DNA of 42,002 bases from Acidobacteriia bacterium UBA6623 (GCA_002433055.1 DJHJ01000043.1:1-42002); one strand, 5' to 3'; shown: positions 25,724 to 34,922, numbered from the stretch's first letter. The notes: a model not told the origin generated them from the letters alone. Numbers and translations: made by a program.

Positions 25724-28090
25724 TCATAGGATAATCTCGTTACGGTTGTCTTTCTTGACTCCGAAGTGGTGTAGGACATTTTTCATCAATGTTTGGAGTT
25801 TGGGATCAACAGAAAGAGCCCAACCTCCAGCGATACATCCAGTGTGGAAAACGCGTCCACCCTGCGGTCGTTGCCAGTAAGTCATCTCAGCATAAACGCC
25901 ATGATCTAGCGGTTCCCAACGTCCGAAATAGTCTATCCCGCGACGCCCAGAAGCCTTGATACGGGCTAGAGTGGTGATTCCTTCCGGTTCATCCGGTAAA
26001 GTTTGACCCGTCGGGATATGTTTCGTTATTTTTTTGATCCAATTCACTCGGACGTCTGATTCGTGCCCACCCACTCGAGGCAGTTCTCCATCAGCTGACT
26101 GACCGAATCGCTCACCTGGTTTGAGGTTGACAGGTTCCGGTTCTCGAAAAAGGAAGTGATCGGTTTCAACTGCTTCGTAAGGAGCAAAGTTTTCCTCGGT
26201 AATTGGCCACCAGCCAATACACTCAAGGCCAAGCACTTTCCACGCAGGGCGCGAGGAATAGCGTAGTAAACTACCACGCTTACCGTCGTGGCTGTGGTAG
26301 ATTTCACCGGGTGCGACGGCTTCACGTCCACCAATATCGGTGTCGAACTTACGACACTCCATTACCGCTCCATCATCATCATATGAAACACGCCAGAACA
26401 TTGTATTTCCTGACATTACAATCACATTACCGCCCTTAGCTAAGAAATCGTCTACGGCATCATAAGCTTGATTTGACCAATACTCACTGTGTCCATTTAT
26501 TACAAGGACATCGTATCCATTAAGTTGGTCCGGATTGGCATGTAGATCGTAATCGCCGATCATGTCGTAAAAAAATCCATTCTTCTTGAACCATTGGTGT
26601 GCGAATCGTTCGCCTCGCATTAGATGACTGTAGTTGACATCAGGTTCACTGAAGAGGACGTCTGGGCCAGCACAAGGCCAAGGCATTTGTCGACCAAACG
26701 AGTATGAAGGTTGACCCTGGTGATGATTACGATAACAGGAGTACGACGGTGCTTCTGCAACAGCATTGGGGAGACCTGGTGTGTCCCAAAGTTGCCGGTC
26801 AGCTGTATTGGCGGCAAACGGTGTTGCGCTATAAGCACGCCAGGTATTTGTCGAACACAGCATCAAAACCGACTTTTTTCCTTGATCAGCTGCTTTACGT
26901 ACGATAAAAGTTACATGGTAGTGTCTTGGTTCACCTTGATCCTCAAACTTAAAACGGCCCACGTATAGGCCAGACTCAGCATTTTTTGGGATGGTATATT
27001 TTTCGGTTACTTGCCAACGGCAGTCAAAAAGATCATCTGAGGCAAAACGCAAGGCATGACCGCGCGTGGTGTCATTGACGGGATCATATTCTTCCCATCG
27101 ATCAATGGATTTGGCATCGAATGAAGGTCCACCAATCATCCAAGTAGCACGATTAATAATACGGCCGTGATGTCCGGCATCACTTGCATCCATAACCGTA
27201 TCACCTATTTCTTCGCTCAGAGGCCAATATGCGAGGAGTTTATCAGCCTTTGGGGGTTCCAGGCCACGAGCAGCCCTACGGCTCTGAATTTCCTGTGCAG
27301 ATAATGCACGTGCATAGATTGCAGGTGCGGCTAGGTCGCCATCGAAAAAATCGACAGCTTTGCCGTTTCTGCCAGATGCGGCTAAACGAAGAGCACTGCC
27401 ACCGGTTTTCAGAGGTCCGGGAAGATCGTCCCAACTCCCCTGAAACTTACCATCTGAGTAAAAGGTGGCACGCCCGTTCTCCCACGTCAAAGCCAAATGA
27501 TGCCAGCGGCGTATTTCATTACGTTTGTAAGCCAACCGCCAGCGTTTTTCGACAAAGCTACCACCATTACCGAGATAGAATTTAATCCAGCCACCACGTG
27601 TCAGATAGAGGGCAAAACCACAATCACCCAGGGGGTCGAATGTTGAGATCAGTGCTTGATCACGCTCCCAAGACCAAGGGCGAATCCAGCACTCGATAGT
27701 TAGCCCTGAAAACTCCTCGTTCGAATCGATTCCTTTTGCAATGTGAATATATGATCCAGGGTGAATCGGTTGCTGCTGCGGTGAGTTTTTTGGGAAAACG
27801 TAAAGAGTCTCGTCGCTTGTGAAATCATCAATCTCCGGTCCGAGTTTGACTATCGATAACTCGTAGGGAGTGGTGCTACTGGTCCGGAAGTGTATTGTTT
27901 CTCCAGCTGAAATGCTTTCTTCTGCGTACGAGTGCAAACCGGGGATAGGCATGGCCTCGTGAGGTGGAATTATATGGTCAGTTTCGATACTTGGCGTAGC
28001 GCCATGTTTGTGCCAGCCGGCAAGTTTCGATACGCCAGCCACACCAACTGCTGTATTGCGCAGAAAATCCCGTCTTGGAATGTCAGTCAT
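25724..28090 (-). CDS. Tat-exported LamG plus N,N-dimethylformamidase-like C-terminal domain protein
   Basis: Twin-arginine signal (IPRRDFLRNTAVGVAGVSK). A beta domain follows, with a LamG/concanavalin-like domain (about 120-285; IECWIRPWSWE, WHHLALTWENGRATFYSDG). The C-terminal ~400 residues resemble the large-subunit domain of N,N-dimethylformamidase: VLMLCSTNTWRAYS, YSFGRQMPWP, GYDVLVINGHSEYWS, GGNVIVMSGNTMFWRV. The HSEYW motif with its Glu and Tyr fits the iron-site region of that enzyme (Tyr, Tyr, Glu ligands), but which residues bind metal here is not shown. The usual small subunit is absent. Amide hydrolysis is possible, though fusion with LamG suggests a polymer or glycan target. ATG 28090 has aaggtg just upstream. 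Length 788. Confidence 0.8.
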   Translation of the reverse strand: MTDIPRRDFLRNTAVGVAGVSKLAGWHKHGATPSIETDHIIPPHEAMPIPGLHSYAEESISAGETIHFRTSSTTPYELSIVKLGPEIDDFTSDETLYVFPKNSPQQQPIHPGSYIHIAKGIDSNEEFSGLTIECWIRPWSWERDQALISTFDPLGDCGFALYLTRGGWIKFYLGNGGSFVEKRWRLAYKRNEIRRWHHLALTWENGRATFYSDGKFQGSWDDLPGPLKTGGSALRLAASGRNGKAVDFFDGDLAAPAIYARALSAQEIQSRRAARGLEPPKADKLLAYWPLSEEIGDTVMDASDAGHHGRIINRATWMIGGPSFDAKSIDRWEEYDPVNDTTRGHALRFASDDLFDCRWQVTEKYTIPKNAESGLYVGRFKFEDQGEPRHYHVTFIVRKAADQGKKSVLMLCSTNTWRAYSATPFAANTADRQLWDTPGLPNAVAEAPSYSCYRNHHQGQPSYSFGRQMPWPCAGPDVLFSEPDVNYSHLMRGERFAHQWFKKNGFFYDMIGDYDLHANPDQLNGYDVLVINGHSEYWSNQAYDAVDDFLAKGGNVIVMSGNTMFWRVSYDDDGAVMECRKFDTDIGGREAVAPGEIYHSHDGKRGSLLRYSSRPAWKVLGLECIGWWPITEENFAPYEAVETDHFLFREPEPVNLKPGERFGQSADGELPRVGGHESDVRVNWIKKITKHIPTGQTLPDEPEGITTLARIKASGRRGIDYFGRWEPLDHGVYAEMTYWQRPQGGRVFHTGCIAGGWALSVDPKLQTLMKNVLHHFGVKKDNRNEIIL

Positions 28091-28128
28091 GAGTCACCTT
28101 ACTTGCTAATAGCTTATTTCCATCGTTG

Positions 28129-29154
28129 CTATGGTAACGTTTGTGGCTCCAAGGATGTGGGTGGTGTTGTGTCAATCTTTGGATACAGCCAAGAGTGTTG
28201 TAGGCCGGGATGGCGTTTGCCGTACCTGGATGGGATGTCTTGTGTCCAATTGCTTGGGATGGTCAAACATAAGGCGAGAAGACTCACAAATGAGATGCGT
28301 TGGAATGCCAACGCTGTTTGACTAAGAGGTTCACGCTGACAAAAAACTTGAGGCGGTGCAACTTTGAGATATCCTAGTCGCCGCATGCGTGAACGAACCA
28401 GTAATATAACACCTATCACCGCCATCAAAATGTTGAGCATCTGGCCGGTGCCGAGGTCAAATCGATGGGTTGGGTAATCGCGAAAGAGGTCAATAAAAAT
28501 ACGAGGGAAGGCGTACCAGAATACAAACCTTGCAGCAATAGCACCAGGTGTTATATTAGTTCGTTTTACGTGCAGCAAAAATGGCACAAGTAGAAGGTTT
28601 TTGAAGCCGTCGTATAGAACTACAGGATGACGGAATCCGTCAGCATCAGGGAATCTAACTGCCCACCATACGTCGGTGATGCTGCCCACAATCTGTCCAT
28701 CGATGAAATTGCCAACTCGTCCTAAGCCCATGAGCAATGCGCCGGGAATGACGAGAGCATCAGCTAAAATCAGAAATCTCTTCCTGTTCAAACGGGTAAA
28801 GACCAAGGTGCCAGTCGCAACACCTAACATGACCCCGTGAGTAGCCATCCCGCCGAGCCAATAGGCAGGAATGAATTTAGGGTTTTGACTATAAAATGAC
28901 CACTCGTCAAAGGCAACTTCAACGAATCGCCCTCCTACCAATCCACCGATTACGATGTAGAGAGTTAGACTCAGGACCTCATTGGAGGTTAGGCTCATGT
29001 CTGCGTGATGGTGCCTAAGGAAAAGGTGAACTTGGAGAAATCCAAGTGCAAAACCGAGTCCGTACCACCAGAGATGTACTATCCCAACATCAATAAGAAC
29101 CGGGTCTATGTTGTGAATGTAAGGTCCGATCATGATACCCAGCGGTAGCCTCAC
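28129..29154 (-). CDS. lgt: Prolipoprotein diacylglyceryl transferase Lgt, divergent
   Basis: Inner-membrane enzyme that attaches diacylglycerol to the lipobox Cys of prolipoproteins. Family features: seven predicted membrane segments, HLWWYGLGF (Y31), GGMATHGVMLG (H106) and GRVGNFIDG (R146, N149). Two positions differ from E. coli-type Lgt. The Glu of NFINGE is Gln (Q154), and the later Arg...Glu pair (RFxVE) is R218 followed by Asp (D222). About 80 extra residues follow the normal end, including a hydrophobic stretch (FVSLLALCLTI) and HPGLQHSWLYPKIDTT. Start is GTG 29154 or ATG 29133. It is 38 nt upstream of the DMFase-like gene and 124 nt downstream of an NHL lipoprotein gene. It may be a lineage variant or a second copy. 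Confidence 0.83.
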   Translation of the reverse strand: MRLPLGIMIGPYIHNIDPVLIDVGIVHLWWYGLGFALGFLQVHLFLRHHHADMSLTSNEVLSLTLYIVIGGLVGGRFVEVAFDEWSFYSQNPKFIPAYWLGGMATHGVMLGVATGTLVFTRLNRKRFLILADALVIPGALLMGLGRVGNFIDGQIVGSITDVWWAVRFPDADGFRHPVVLYDGFKNLLLVPFLLHVKRTNITPGAIAARFVFWYAFPRIFIDLFRDYPTHRFDLGTGQMLNILMAVIGVILLVRSRMRRLGYLKVAPPQVFCQREPLSQTALAFQRISFVSLLALCLTIPSNWTQDIPSRYGKRHPGLQHSWLYPKIDTTPPTSLEPQTLP

Positions 29155-29278
29155 CTAATCTTGGACGAGACAGCGTGCCCAGATAATAAGACAATCTAGC
29201 ACCAAACAACCTTGTAACCTTCTGCCAGTGGCGGCGTGACAACTCCAGAGGATTTTTGCAGATCAGGAGAAGATCTAC

Positions 29279-30310
29279 TCAATGAGCAGATTTCAGTCCT
29301 TCTTCGGAGTCTGCTGTCCCTTCCATCCAACCGGGATACCATCGGAATACATTGCCGCTCAAACTGCCGATAAATATTAATTTTTCGGGTGTGACGTGAA
29401 TCCAATGTCCGGGACTTTCCATAGCCCCCAGGATCTCTCCCGTAGTCATGTCAATTTTCATGATGCGCCCTGCGAGAGTGTCGTAGGTGATGTTCTCTAT
29501 GTTGTTGCGGTGGGTAATAATCCACATCTCGTCGTCGGGTGTTATAAATATGTTTTGGGTAGCTCCAAGGTGAGTCCACATCCGAAGAAATTTCCCATCG
29601 GCATCAAATATTTGAATCCGATTATTTTCACGATCGCTAACATATACCGTTCCCTTGGAATCAACTGCTACCGAGTGAACTATATTGAATTCACTTTCAC
29701 TGGTACCATGTCTACCCCAAGCGTGAGTGTACTTACCTTCTTTTGAAAACTTGACGACGCGGGCATTCCCATAGCCATCGGCAACATAGATTGATCCGTC
29801 CGGTGCAAAGGCAATATCTGCTGGTCGATAGAAATGCTTGTCGTCTTCGCCTGATTCACCGCGGATACCCAGCGTCAGAAGTAACTCACCTTCTTTTGTG
29901 AACTTCATAACTTGGTGGTTACCGTTGTCGGTGATCCAAACATTGTCCTCAGAGTCAACGCGCAATCCGTGTTCGTTACCGAAGTTCAAGTTGCGACCCC
30001 AGGAGCGCAAATATTTACCGTCTTTGTCAAACACGACGATGGGAGCGGCACTCTTGCTACGTTGAAAGACATACACATCACCTGAAGAATCGGTTGCTAC
30101 TGCCGAAACTCGCCCAAAATGCCAGCCGTCAGGCATGGTGCTTTTAGGCTCCATGCCAAAACGTATTTCGACACGGTATTTCAGCAAGCCTCCTTCGTGG
30201 GGATACCAACCACGTAGTTCGGTCGATTCTTGTGTAGCTTTTGGAAGATCACCGCAGCCCACTGAACCAATGGCAACGACGGTGATGAGTAGAAGGACTA
30301 TTCGTAACAT
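29279..30310 (-). CDS. NHL-repeat beta-propeller lipoprotein (amidating-lyase-like)
   Basis: Short N-terminal signal ending SVGC (C19), a relaxed lipobox. The body is a six-bladed NHL propeller, each blade with the DxxGxVYVxDxxNxRV pattern: DSEDNVWITDNGNHQVMKF, APDGSIYVADGYGNARVVKF, DSKGTVYVSDRENNRIQIF. This layout matches proteins annotated as peptidyl-alpha-hydroxyglycine alpha-amidating-lyase-like in bacteria, whose true activity is unknown. A C-terminal blade is less regular (GRIMKIDMTTGEILGAM). ATG 30310 has caggagag 6 nt upstream. It lies between lgt and the TRAP-type protein. Confidence 0.85.
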   Translation of the reverse strand: MLRIVLLLITVVAIGSVGCGDLPKATQESTELRGWYPHEGGLLKYRVEIRFGMEPKSTMPDGWHFGRVSAVATDSSGDVYVFQRSKSAAPIVVFDKDGKYLRSWGRNLNFGNEHGLRVDSEDNVWITDNGNHQVMKFTKEGELLLTLGIRGESGEDDKHFYRPADIAFAPDGSIYVADGYGNARVVKFSKEGKYTHAWGRHGTSESEFNIVHSVAVDSKGTVYVSDRENNRIQIFDADGKFLRMWTHLGATQNIFITPDDEMWIITHRNNIENITYDTLAGRIMKIDMTTGEILGAMESPGHWIHVTPEKLIFIGSLSGNVFRWYPGWMEGTADSEEGLKSAH

Positions 30311-30461
30311 GAAACTCTCCTGAGTGATGAAAACGGTTCTAATAACCCTAACGACAATAGCGCCCTAAAGAATCTTTTGTCTATGTTTTAATGCAGTTTG
30401 CTTAAACTGTGGTGGCTGTCGAGTATCCTTGGCGTATATCGCGCAATGGATCTGTTGTAAC

Positions 30462-31484
30462 CTACTGTTGCATTCGCCCAGTTTCTCGTTCGACATGTTT
30501 CAACCAGTTTCGATAGAAAGAATAGGCCTCTGAACCTAGTTCCCTCATATAATTTTCGCGGAAAGCCAAACCCTGCTCACGAAGATCTCCGAGATCTATT
30601 TCGCTGTGTTCGACCCAATGTACGCCCGCCTCTTGCATTTTCTGACGGTTTGCGATGAATTGGCGTTCGACTTCGTTAAGATTGAACTGTTCGCTTTCCA
30701 AGCAAACATCCAAAAAGATTTTTCTGAGATCTTCAGGTAGGTTTTCAAGCCATTGTTTTGAAGTCAGTGTGAAAGATTCGCTCAGTACCAGACGTGTGTC
30801 TAAAAAACACTTCAGCACTTCGTGCCAATTACCCGCTACTCCACCAGCCACAGAATTGAGGGTGCCATCAGCAACGCCAGTTTTGAAGGCCATATAAGCG
30901 TCAGCGTATGGCATCGGGTTTGGAATAGCACCGTAGAGTTTTGTTGCCTCGATCCACAGATCGGCGTTTACTGCACGGAACTTGGCATTGCGAACATGGT
31001 CCAATGAGTTGATTGGTTCACGGTAATAAACACCCCAATAATCGCGGCTATCGAGTGCTACCGGGTAAAAGCCCTTAGCCTCTGCGACAGTTGTTAGGTG
31101 CGACCAATAGGATCTAATGACACGGTGTGCTTCGTTACGGTCAACCCAGTCATAAAAAGGTAGCTCAAGCACCGCTGCCTCTGGGACGTAGCGATAATAG
31201 TAACTGCCAGCACCGTTCATTAATTCCAAGCTGCCCAACAATAGGTCTTCGAGGTTCTCCTTCTCTCCACCCATGACACTTCCGGCGAAGACTTCACATT
31301 TGAAGCGGTTGTTGCTTCTTTTTTCAAGCTCGGCTGCAGTCCATTCCAGTTTCTTTGCTAGGTGGTGTTCTTTACTGAAGAGTGTTGCCATTCGTACCGT
31401 AATACGATCACTTTTCGTGCATGATGTCAGGATAGCTAGGAGTAGAAGGATGACACTAAGTGAGTTTTTTTTGCATTGGTCCAT
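30462..31484 (-). CDS. TRAP transporter DctP-type substrate-binding lipoprotein, orphan
   Basis: Lipobox LTSC (C22) after a hydrophobic signal, so it is probably an inner-membrane-anchored lipoprotein rather than a free periplasmic one. Then a DctP fold (extracytoplasmic solute receptor): FAGSVMGGEKENLEDLLLGS, VPEAAVLELPFYD and NAKFRAVNADLW, where the Arg fits the carboxylate-binding Arg of the family. Then PMPYADAYMAFKTGVADGT and the long hinge helix toward the C-terminus. DctQ and DctM membrane genes are not next to it in this window. It may serve a distant TRAP system or act as a sensor-type binder. Ligand unknown; a sugar acid would fit the galactonate-dehydratase-like neighbour. No clear Shine-Dalgarno. 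Confidence 0.88.
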   Translation of the reverse strand: MDQCKKNSLSVILLLLAILTSCTKSDRITVRMATLFSKEHHLAKKLEWTAAELEKRSNNRFKCEVFAGSVMGGEKENLEDLLLGSLELMNGAGSYYYRYVPEAAVLELPFYDWVDRNEAHRVIRSYWSHLTTVAEAKGFYPVALDSRDYWGVYYREPINSLDHVRNAKFRAVNADLWIEATKLYGAIPNPMPYADAYMAFKTGVADGTLNSVAGGVAGNWHEVLKCFLDTRLVLSESFTLTSKQWLENLPEDLRKIFLDVCLESEQFNLNEVERQFIANRQKMQEAGVHWVEHSEIDLGDLREQGLAFRENYMRELGSEAYSFYRNWLKHVERETGRMQQ

Positions 31485-31608
31485 GGTTTAGATGATCAAA
31501 ACTGAGAGATCACTTTGCACAAGTCTGTTCAGTGCTCGAGCAAGTATCTATTCTATTTTAAAACTGTGTTCACCTAAGCCGCTCAACTGAATCAGCCTAT
31601 TTTATATC

Positions 31609-32028
31609 CTATTGCCCCAAGATATCGAATGTAGTCGTACCACGTTGTCGAATCCTGAAGTAGGCTTCTTCCCATTTTGCGTGGGCAGGATGGTCAGCAT
31701 ATTTCTCAAGTGCCGTGATGTCTTCCATTTCCATACAGACAGCCCATTCCCGTATTCGCTGTTTGTATTCTTGATCCCCGTTGCCGGTTTTGTAGTAAAG
31801 GCGCATTGGTCGACGTAATTTGCCGTACCAAACCCTATTGAGACCATCGATTTTGCTGGGTAGCTCGTCAGTGGCTTTGTAGAACGATTCCCAATCCGTT
31901 TCAGGTGCACTTTCTATCGGTGTAAAGGCAAAACAATGCATCAACTTCTTTTCCCCAGATGCTGCTGTCTTACTCAACAGCAACGTACAGATCACAACAG
32001 CTATTAGATGTAAACATTGTAATTTCAA
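31609..32028 (-). CDS. Exported Dabb (stress-responsive A/B barrel) domain protein
   Basis: 139 residues. Signal MKLQCLHLIAVVICTLLLSKTAAS, then a Dabb-type ferredoxin-like fold. The opening LMHCFAFTPIESAPETDW and the closing ITALEKYADHPAHAKWEEAY match the family (HPxHxxW). Dabb proteins are usually cytoplasmic small dimers; an exported form is less common. Start TTG 32028 with gagggg about 9 nt upstream; no ATG fits the signal. It sits between the TRAP-type and the galactonate-dehydratase-like genes. Function unknown. Confidence 0.75.
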   Translation of the reverse strand: MKLQCLHLIAVVICTLLLSKTAASGEKKLMHCFAFTPIESAPETDWESFYKATDELPSKIDGLNRVWYGKLRRPMRLYYKTGNGDQEYKQRIREWAVCMEMEDITALEKYADHPAHAKWEEAYFRIRQRGTTTFDILGQ

Positions 32029-32158
32029 GGTTATTACCCCTCTGGACTAGACTTCGGTCGTGATGGAGTCCGAAAACCTCTTGATTTTATCAGCCTGTGG
32101 CTCTATTCACTACAAAGGATTAGGAAAGATGGGGTTGCGAGTTAACACCTGGAGGTTA

Positions 32159-33313
32159 TCACCAATACGATCCCATCCAGGAGGCCTCCTGGGGTGTCTC
32201 AATGGGTGGACGTTTTAAAATCGCCTCTTCGTTGATATCAGTTCCTAGTCCTGGTCGATCTGGAATTTTCAAGTAACCATCAACGCATTCTATGGGTTCA
32301 GTAAGAATCTCGTTGTAGTGATCGAGGTAAGGGTAGAAAAACTCTTGAATAATGCAGTTGGGAATCGAAGCGTCCACGTGTAAGCTCGCCACTGTGCCAA
32401 TCGGACCATTTGAGTTATGAGGCTGAACAGAAACGTAATATGTTTCAGCCATTGCCGCAATTTTCTTCAGTTCCAATATTCCTCCTGCATGGCAAATATC
32501 GGGTTGAATAATTCGGGCAGCTTGTTTTTCTAGTAGTGCCCGAAATTCCCATCTCGTGTAGAGCCTTTCTCCAGTGGCCACTGGAAGATTGATTGAGCGT
32601 TGCACCTCAGCCATGGCATCAATGTTGTCAGGAGGGATAGGTTCTTCATAGAAGAACGGGTCGAATGGTTCAAGTTTGTGGGCCATGCGAATTGCACTCC
32701 ACATATTGAAGCGTCCGTGGCATTCGATCATCAAATCCACATCTGGCCCCACAGCCTCTCGTACTGCCCTTACGCTTGCTATGGCAAACTTCTCTTCCTC
32801 CTTAGATATAACCTGTCCACCGAAACGGAACGGATCCCATTTTATCCCTGTAAAACCTGCAGCAACTGTCTTCACTGCGGCCTTTGCAATAGCTTCAGGA
32901 GTATCGTCAGTACGATGTTCGGTTATGGACTGTTGAAAAGCCCACGCGTTGGCATAGGCACGAATTTGGTCCCGGACCTTTCCACCTAATAGTTCATAGA
33001 CGGGGACGCCCAATTCCTTACCTTTGATGTCCCACAGGGCTTGTTCAATACCACTGAGTGCACAGAGAGTGATGAGCTGCCCGTACCAGAAGGTTTGCTT
33101 GTAGAGCGAATTCCAAATGTATTCAATTTGAAATGGGTCCTTCCCAATTAGAAATTTTTTCATTGCTTCAAGTGCTGCAACTATTTCTTTGTGGTGACGT
33201 TCCATGCTGGACTCTCCGACTCCAGTTAATCCGGTATTGGTGTAAAGTTTGACGAAAAGCCAATTACCATGTTCGCCGTGTGTTTCGAAGACTTTTACGT
33301 CAGTTATTTTCAA
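32159..33313 (-). CDS. Mandelate racemase/enolase superfamily, D-galactonate dehydratase-like
   Basis: Enolase-superfamily acid-sugar dehydratase. The N-terminal cap domain spans ~1-125, followed by the barrel. Metal ligands are E197 (LMIECHGRF), the EE pair 223-224 (FYEEPIPP) and E249 (ATGERLYTRWEF). H199 and H299 (VQPHNSNGP) match the His pair of galactonate dehydratase. R200 and the TYYVSVQPHNS region are also typical. It would dehydrate an aldonic acid such as D-galactonate to a 2-keto-3-deoxy acid in the cytoplasm; the exact sugar acid is not deducible. No kinase or aldolase for the product is nearby. Start TTG 33313 with ggag 7 nt upstream. Confidence 0.85.
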   Translation of the reverse strand: MKITDVKVFETHGEHGNWLFVKLYTNTGLTGVGESSMERHHKEIVAALEAMKKFLIGKDPFQIEYIWNSLYKQTFWYGQLITLCALSGIEQALWDIKGKELGVPVYELLGGKVRDQIRAYANAWAFQQSITEHRTDDTPEAIAKAAVKTVAAGFTGIKWDPFRFGGQVISKEEEKFAIASVRAVREAVGPDVDLMIECHGRFNMWSAIRMAHKLEPFDPFFYEEPIPPDNIDAMAEVQRSINLPVATGERLYTRWEFRALLEKQAARIIQPDICHAGGILELKKIAAMAETYYVSVQPHNSNGPIGTVASLHVDASIPNCIIQEFFYPYLDHYNEILTEPIECVDGYLKIPDRPGLGTDINEEAILKRPPIETPQEASWMGSYW

Positions 33314-33395
33314 CTTGTTTCTCCGTTGCAGGAAGGGGTGGGTGTTAAGTCGATGGTACTCTCGTGCTGGAATCTATTCAAGGGAAGAGATTGAA

Positions 33396-34811
33396 TTAGA
33401 GTTTCGCAAAGCAATAAAGGGTAGTTGTGCTTCGAACGTAGATCTTTCCATCAAGGATTGCAGGTGTGGCGTAACACGGGTCGCCCATGTCGTTAGTTGC
33501 AAGAACCTTCCAATCTGCGCCGGCTCGTAGTACTGATAACTTACCCTCTTCACTGACCACAAATACTTTGTTGTCTGCGGCGATTGGTGCTGAAAAATAA
33601 CGCCCCAGAGCATTTCTTAGTCTCCCTTGTTTTAGGATTTTTCCTGTTTGCGAATTAAACGCGGTCAGAATACCGCCCTCTTTCATGGTGTAGAGAATTT
33701 TTTGGTACAACAGTGGCGATGGAACGTTTGGTAGTGTCTTGTAGTGACGCCAGCGGAACGCTCCTTCGGTCATGTCCCCTCTGCCACCTAGCCGGATTGC
33801 TTGCACAGCGTTAACCGCTGAGCTCCTCATGCGATAAAACTCCCAGTCGCGCCGCCCCATCACGCCATCACGGTCAAGATCAAATTTTTCCCAATTTTTG
33901 ATTATCGCGGGTTCAGAAACTTCTTCAGGAGACAGTGCGTCGTCACCGTCTTTGTCATATTTTTTTAGGGCTTCAGTTAGGGAGATTACGTCCTTCTGCT
34001 CACCTAAGTCTGCGTTGCCGGCCCAGTTTTGCACGTAAATTGTGTCTTCATCCATTACCGGTGTTGGTTTTAGTTGCCAGGTTAGTCCTCTAATCCACCA
34101 AACCTTCCTACCGCTTGTAACTGAATAGGCCTCCAATTGAAATGATCCAGACACTAAGACTTGGAGCTCTTCGCTGTCCTTAGGTTTGTAAAGAATTGGT
34201 GTCGCAAATCCACGTGCAGCGAGTGGACGTTTCTTGTGCCAGGCTATTTCCCCGGTTTCTTTGTCGGCTGCAAAGATGAACGAATCTGATTCTGAATCAC
34301 AGACTTGAATAATGTAGCCGTCGGCCAGTATTGGCGATGCCCCCATACCCATCGGGTTATTGAATGGCCCCAGAGGAATTCGCCACCTCTCATTACCATG
34401 TGTGTCGTAGGAGAGTAATCCCACATCCTGGAAGAATACGTACACATTTTTGCCGTCCGTTACGGGACTGGGCGAGGCAGGATTGTTGTCATTGTGCAGT
34501 TTACCTTTTCGTTTCCGTTTGATTTTCTGGCGCCAAAGAATTTTCCCATTGGAACGATTAATCGCAAAGGTAAATAACATGTCATCCTGCCATCCAGTTA
34601 AAAAGATAGACGTTTCAGTGAAAACTGGCGACGAGTGGCCAGGAATCAGCGAAGTTTTCCAAACAAGGTTTTTTTCGGGTGAAAATTCAACAGGCAGGTC
34701 GGTCGCTTTGGCTACACCTGACGCATTGGGGCCTCTGAACATTGACCAATCTCCTGACATGCTTGCCAATGAAAGAACAGCAAGCAACAGAGAAATAAAA
34801 GTTTTTTTCAC
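33396..34811 (-). CDS. Exported PQQ-like beta-propeller with inserted EF-hand pair
   Basis: Eight-bladed PQQ-like propeller (DWSMFRGPNASGVA opening; INRSNGKILWRQKI, ADKETGEIAWHKKRP, YSVTSGRKVWWIRGL, FNSQTGKILKQGR blades). Two EF-hand calcium loops are inserted between blades: DKDGDDALSPEE and DLDRDGVMGRRD, with Asp at positions 1, 3 and 5. Start GTG 34811 is chosen because ggag lies 6 nt upstream and the product then begins with a clean signal peptide (MKKTFISLLLAVLSLASMS); a TTG at 34823 would place that Shine-Dalgarno inside the gene. Without dehydrogenase catalytic features it is likely a binding propeller. It heads the minus-strand cluster. Confidence 0.85.
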   Translation of the reverse strand: MKKTFISLLLAVLSLASMSGDWSMFRGPNASGVAKATDLPVEFSPEKNLVWKTSLIPGHSSPVFTETSIFLTGWQDDMLFTFAINRSNGKILWRQKIKRKRKGKLHNDNNPASPSPVTDGKNVYVFFQDVGLLSYDTHGNERWRIPLGPFNNPMGMGASPILADGYIIQVCDSESDSFIFAADKETGEIAWHKKRPLAARGFATPILYKPKDSEELQVLVSGSFQLEAYSVTSGRKVWWIRGLTWQLKPTPVMDEDTIYVQNWAGNADLGEQKDVISLTEALKKYDKDGDDALSPEEVSEPAIIKNWEKFDLDRDGVMGRRDWEFYRMRSSAVNAVQAIRLGGRGDMTEGAFRWRHYKTLPNVPSPLLYQKILYTMKEGGILTAFNSQTGKILKQGRLRNALGRYFSAPIAADNKVFVVSEEGKLSVLRAGADWKVLATNDMGDPCYATPAILDGKIYVRSTTTLYCFAKL

Positions 34812-34846
34812 GTGTTTCTCCAATGCAACTATACATTAACAATAAC

Positions 34847-34867
34847 GTTTCACTACCGTATTGAAAC
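34847..34867. repeat. Inverted repeat in divergent promoter region
   Basis: gtttca (34847-34852) and tgaaac (34862-34867) form a perfect 6-bp inverted repeat with a 9-nt centre. It stands between the minus-strand PQQ gene and the plus-strand ABC gene. Possible operator; no further support. Confidence 0.3.
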
Positions 34868-34922
34868 CTGACGCATGTTATCTTTAAAAATCTACCCCGA
34901 GGCGGATTGACTGGAGGGGTTT

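Noticed and set aside
27229..27585. 118-codon plus-strand frame opposite the DMFase-like gene
   Set aside because: Antisense shadow; composition unlike a real protein.
30394..30409. Hairpin cagttt/aaactg after the TRAP-type gene
   Set aside because: Short, AT-rich and no T-run on the minus strand.
32600..32989. 129-codon plus-strand frame opposite the dehydratase-like gene
   Set aside because: Antisense to a well-supported enzyme barrel; no motif or start signal.
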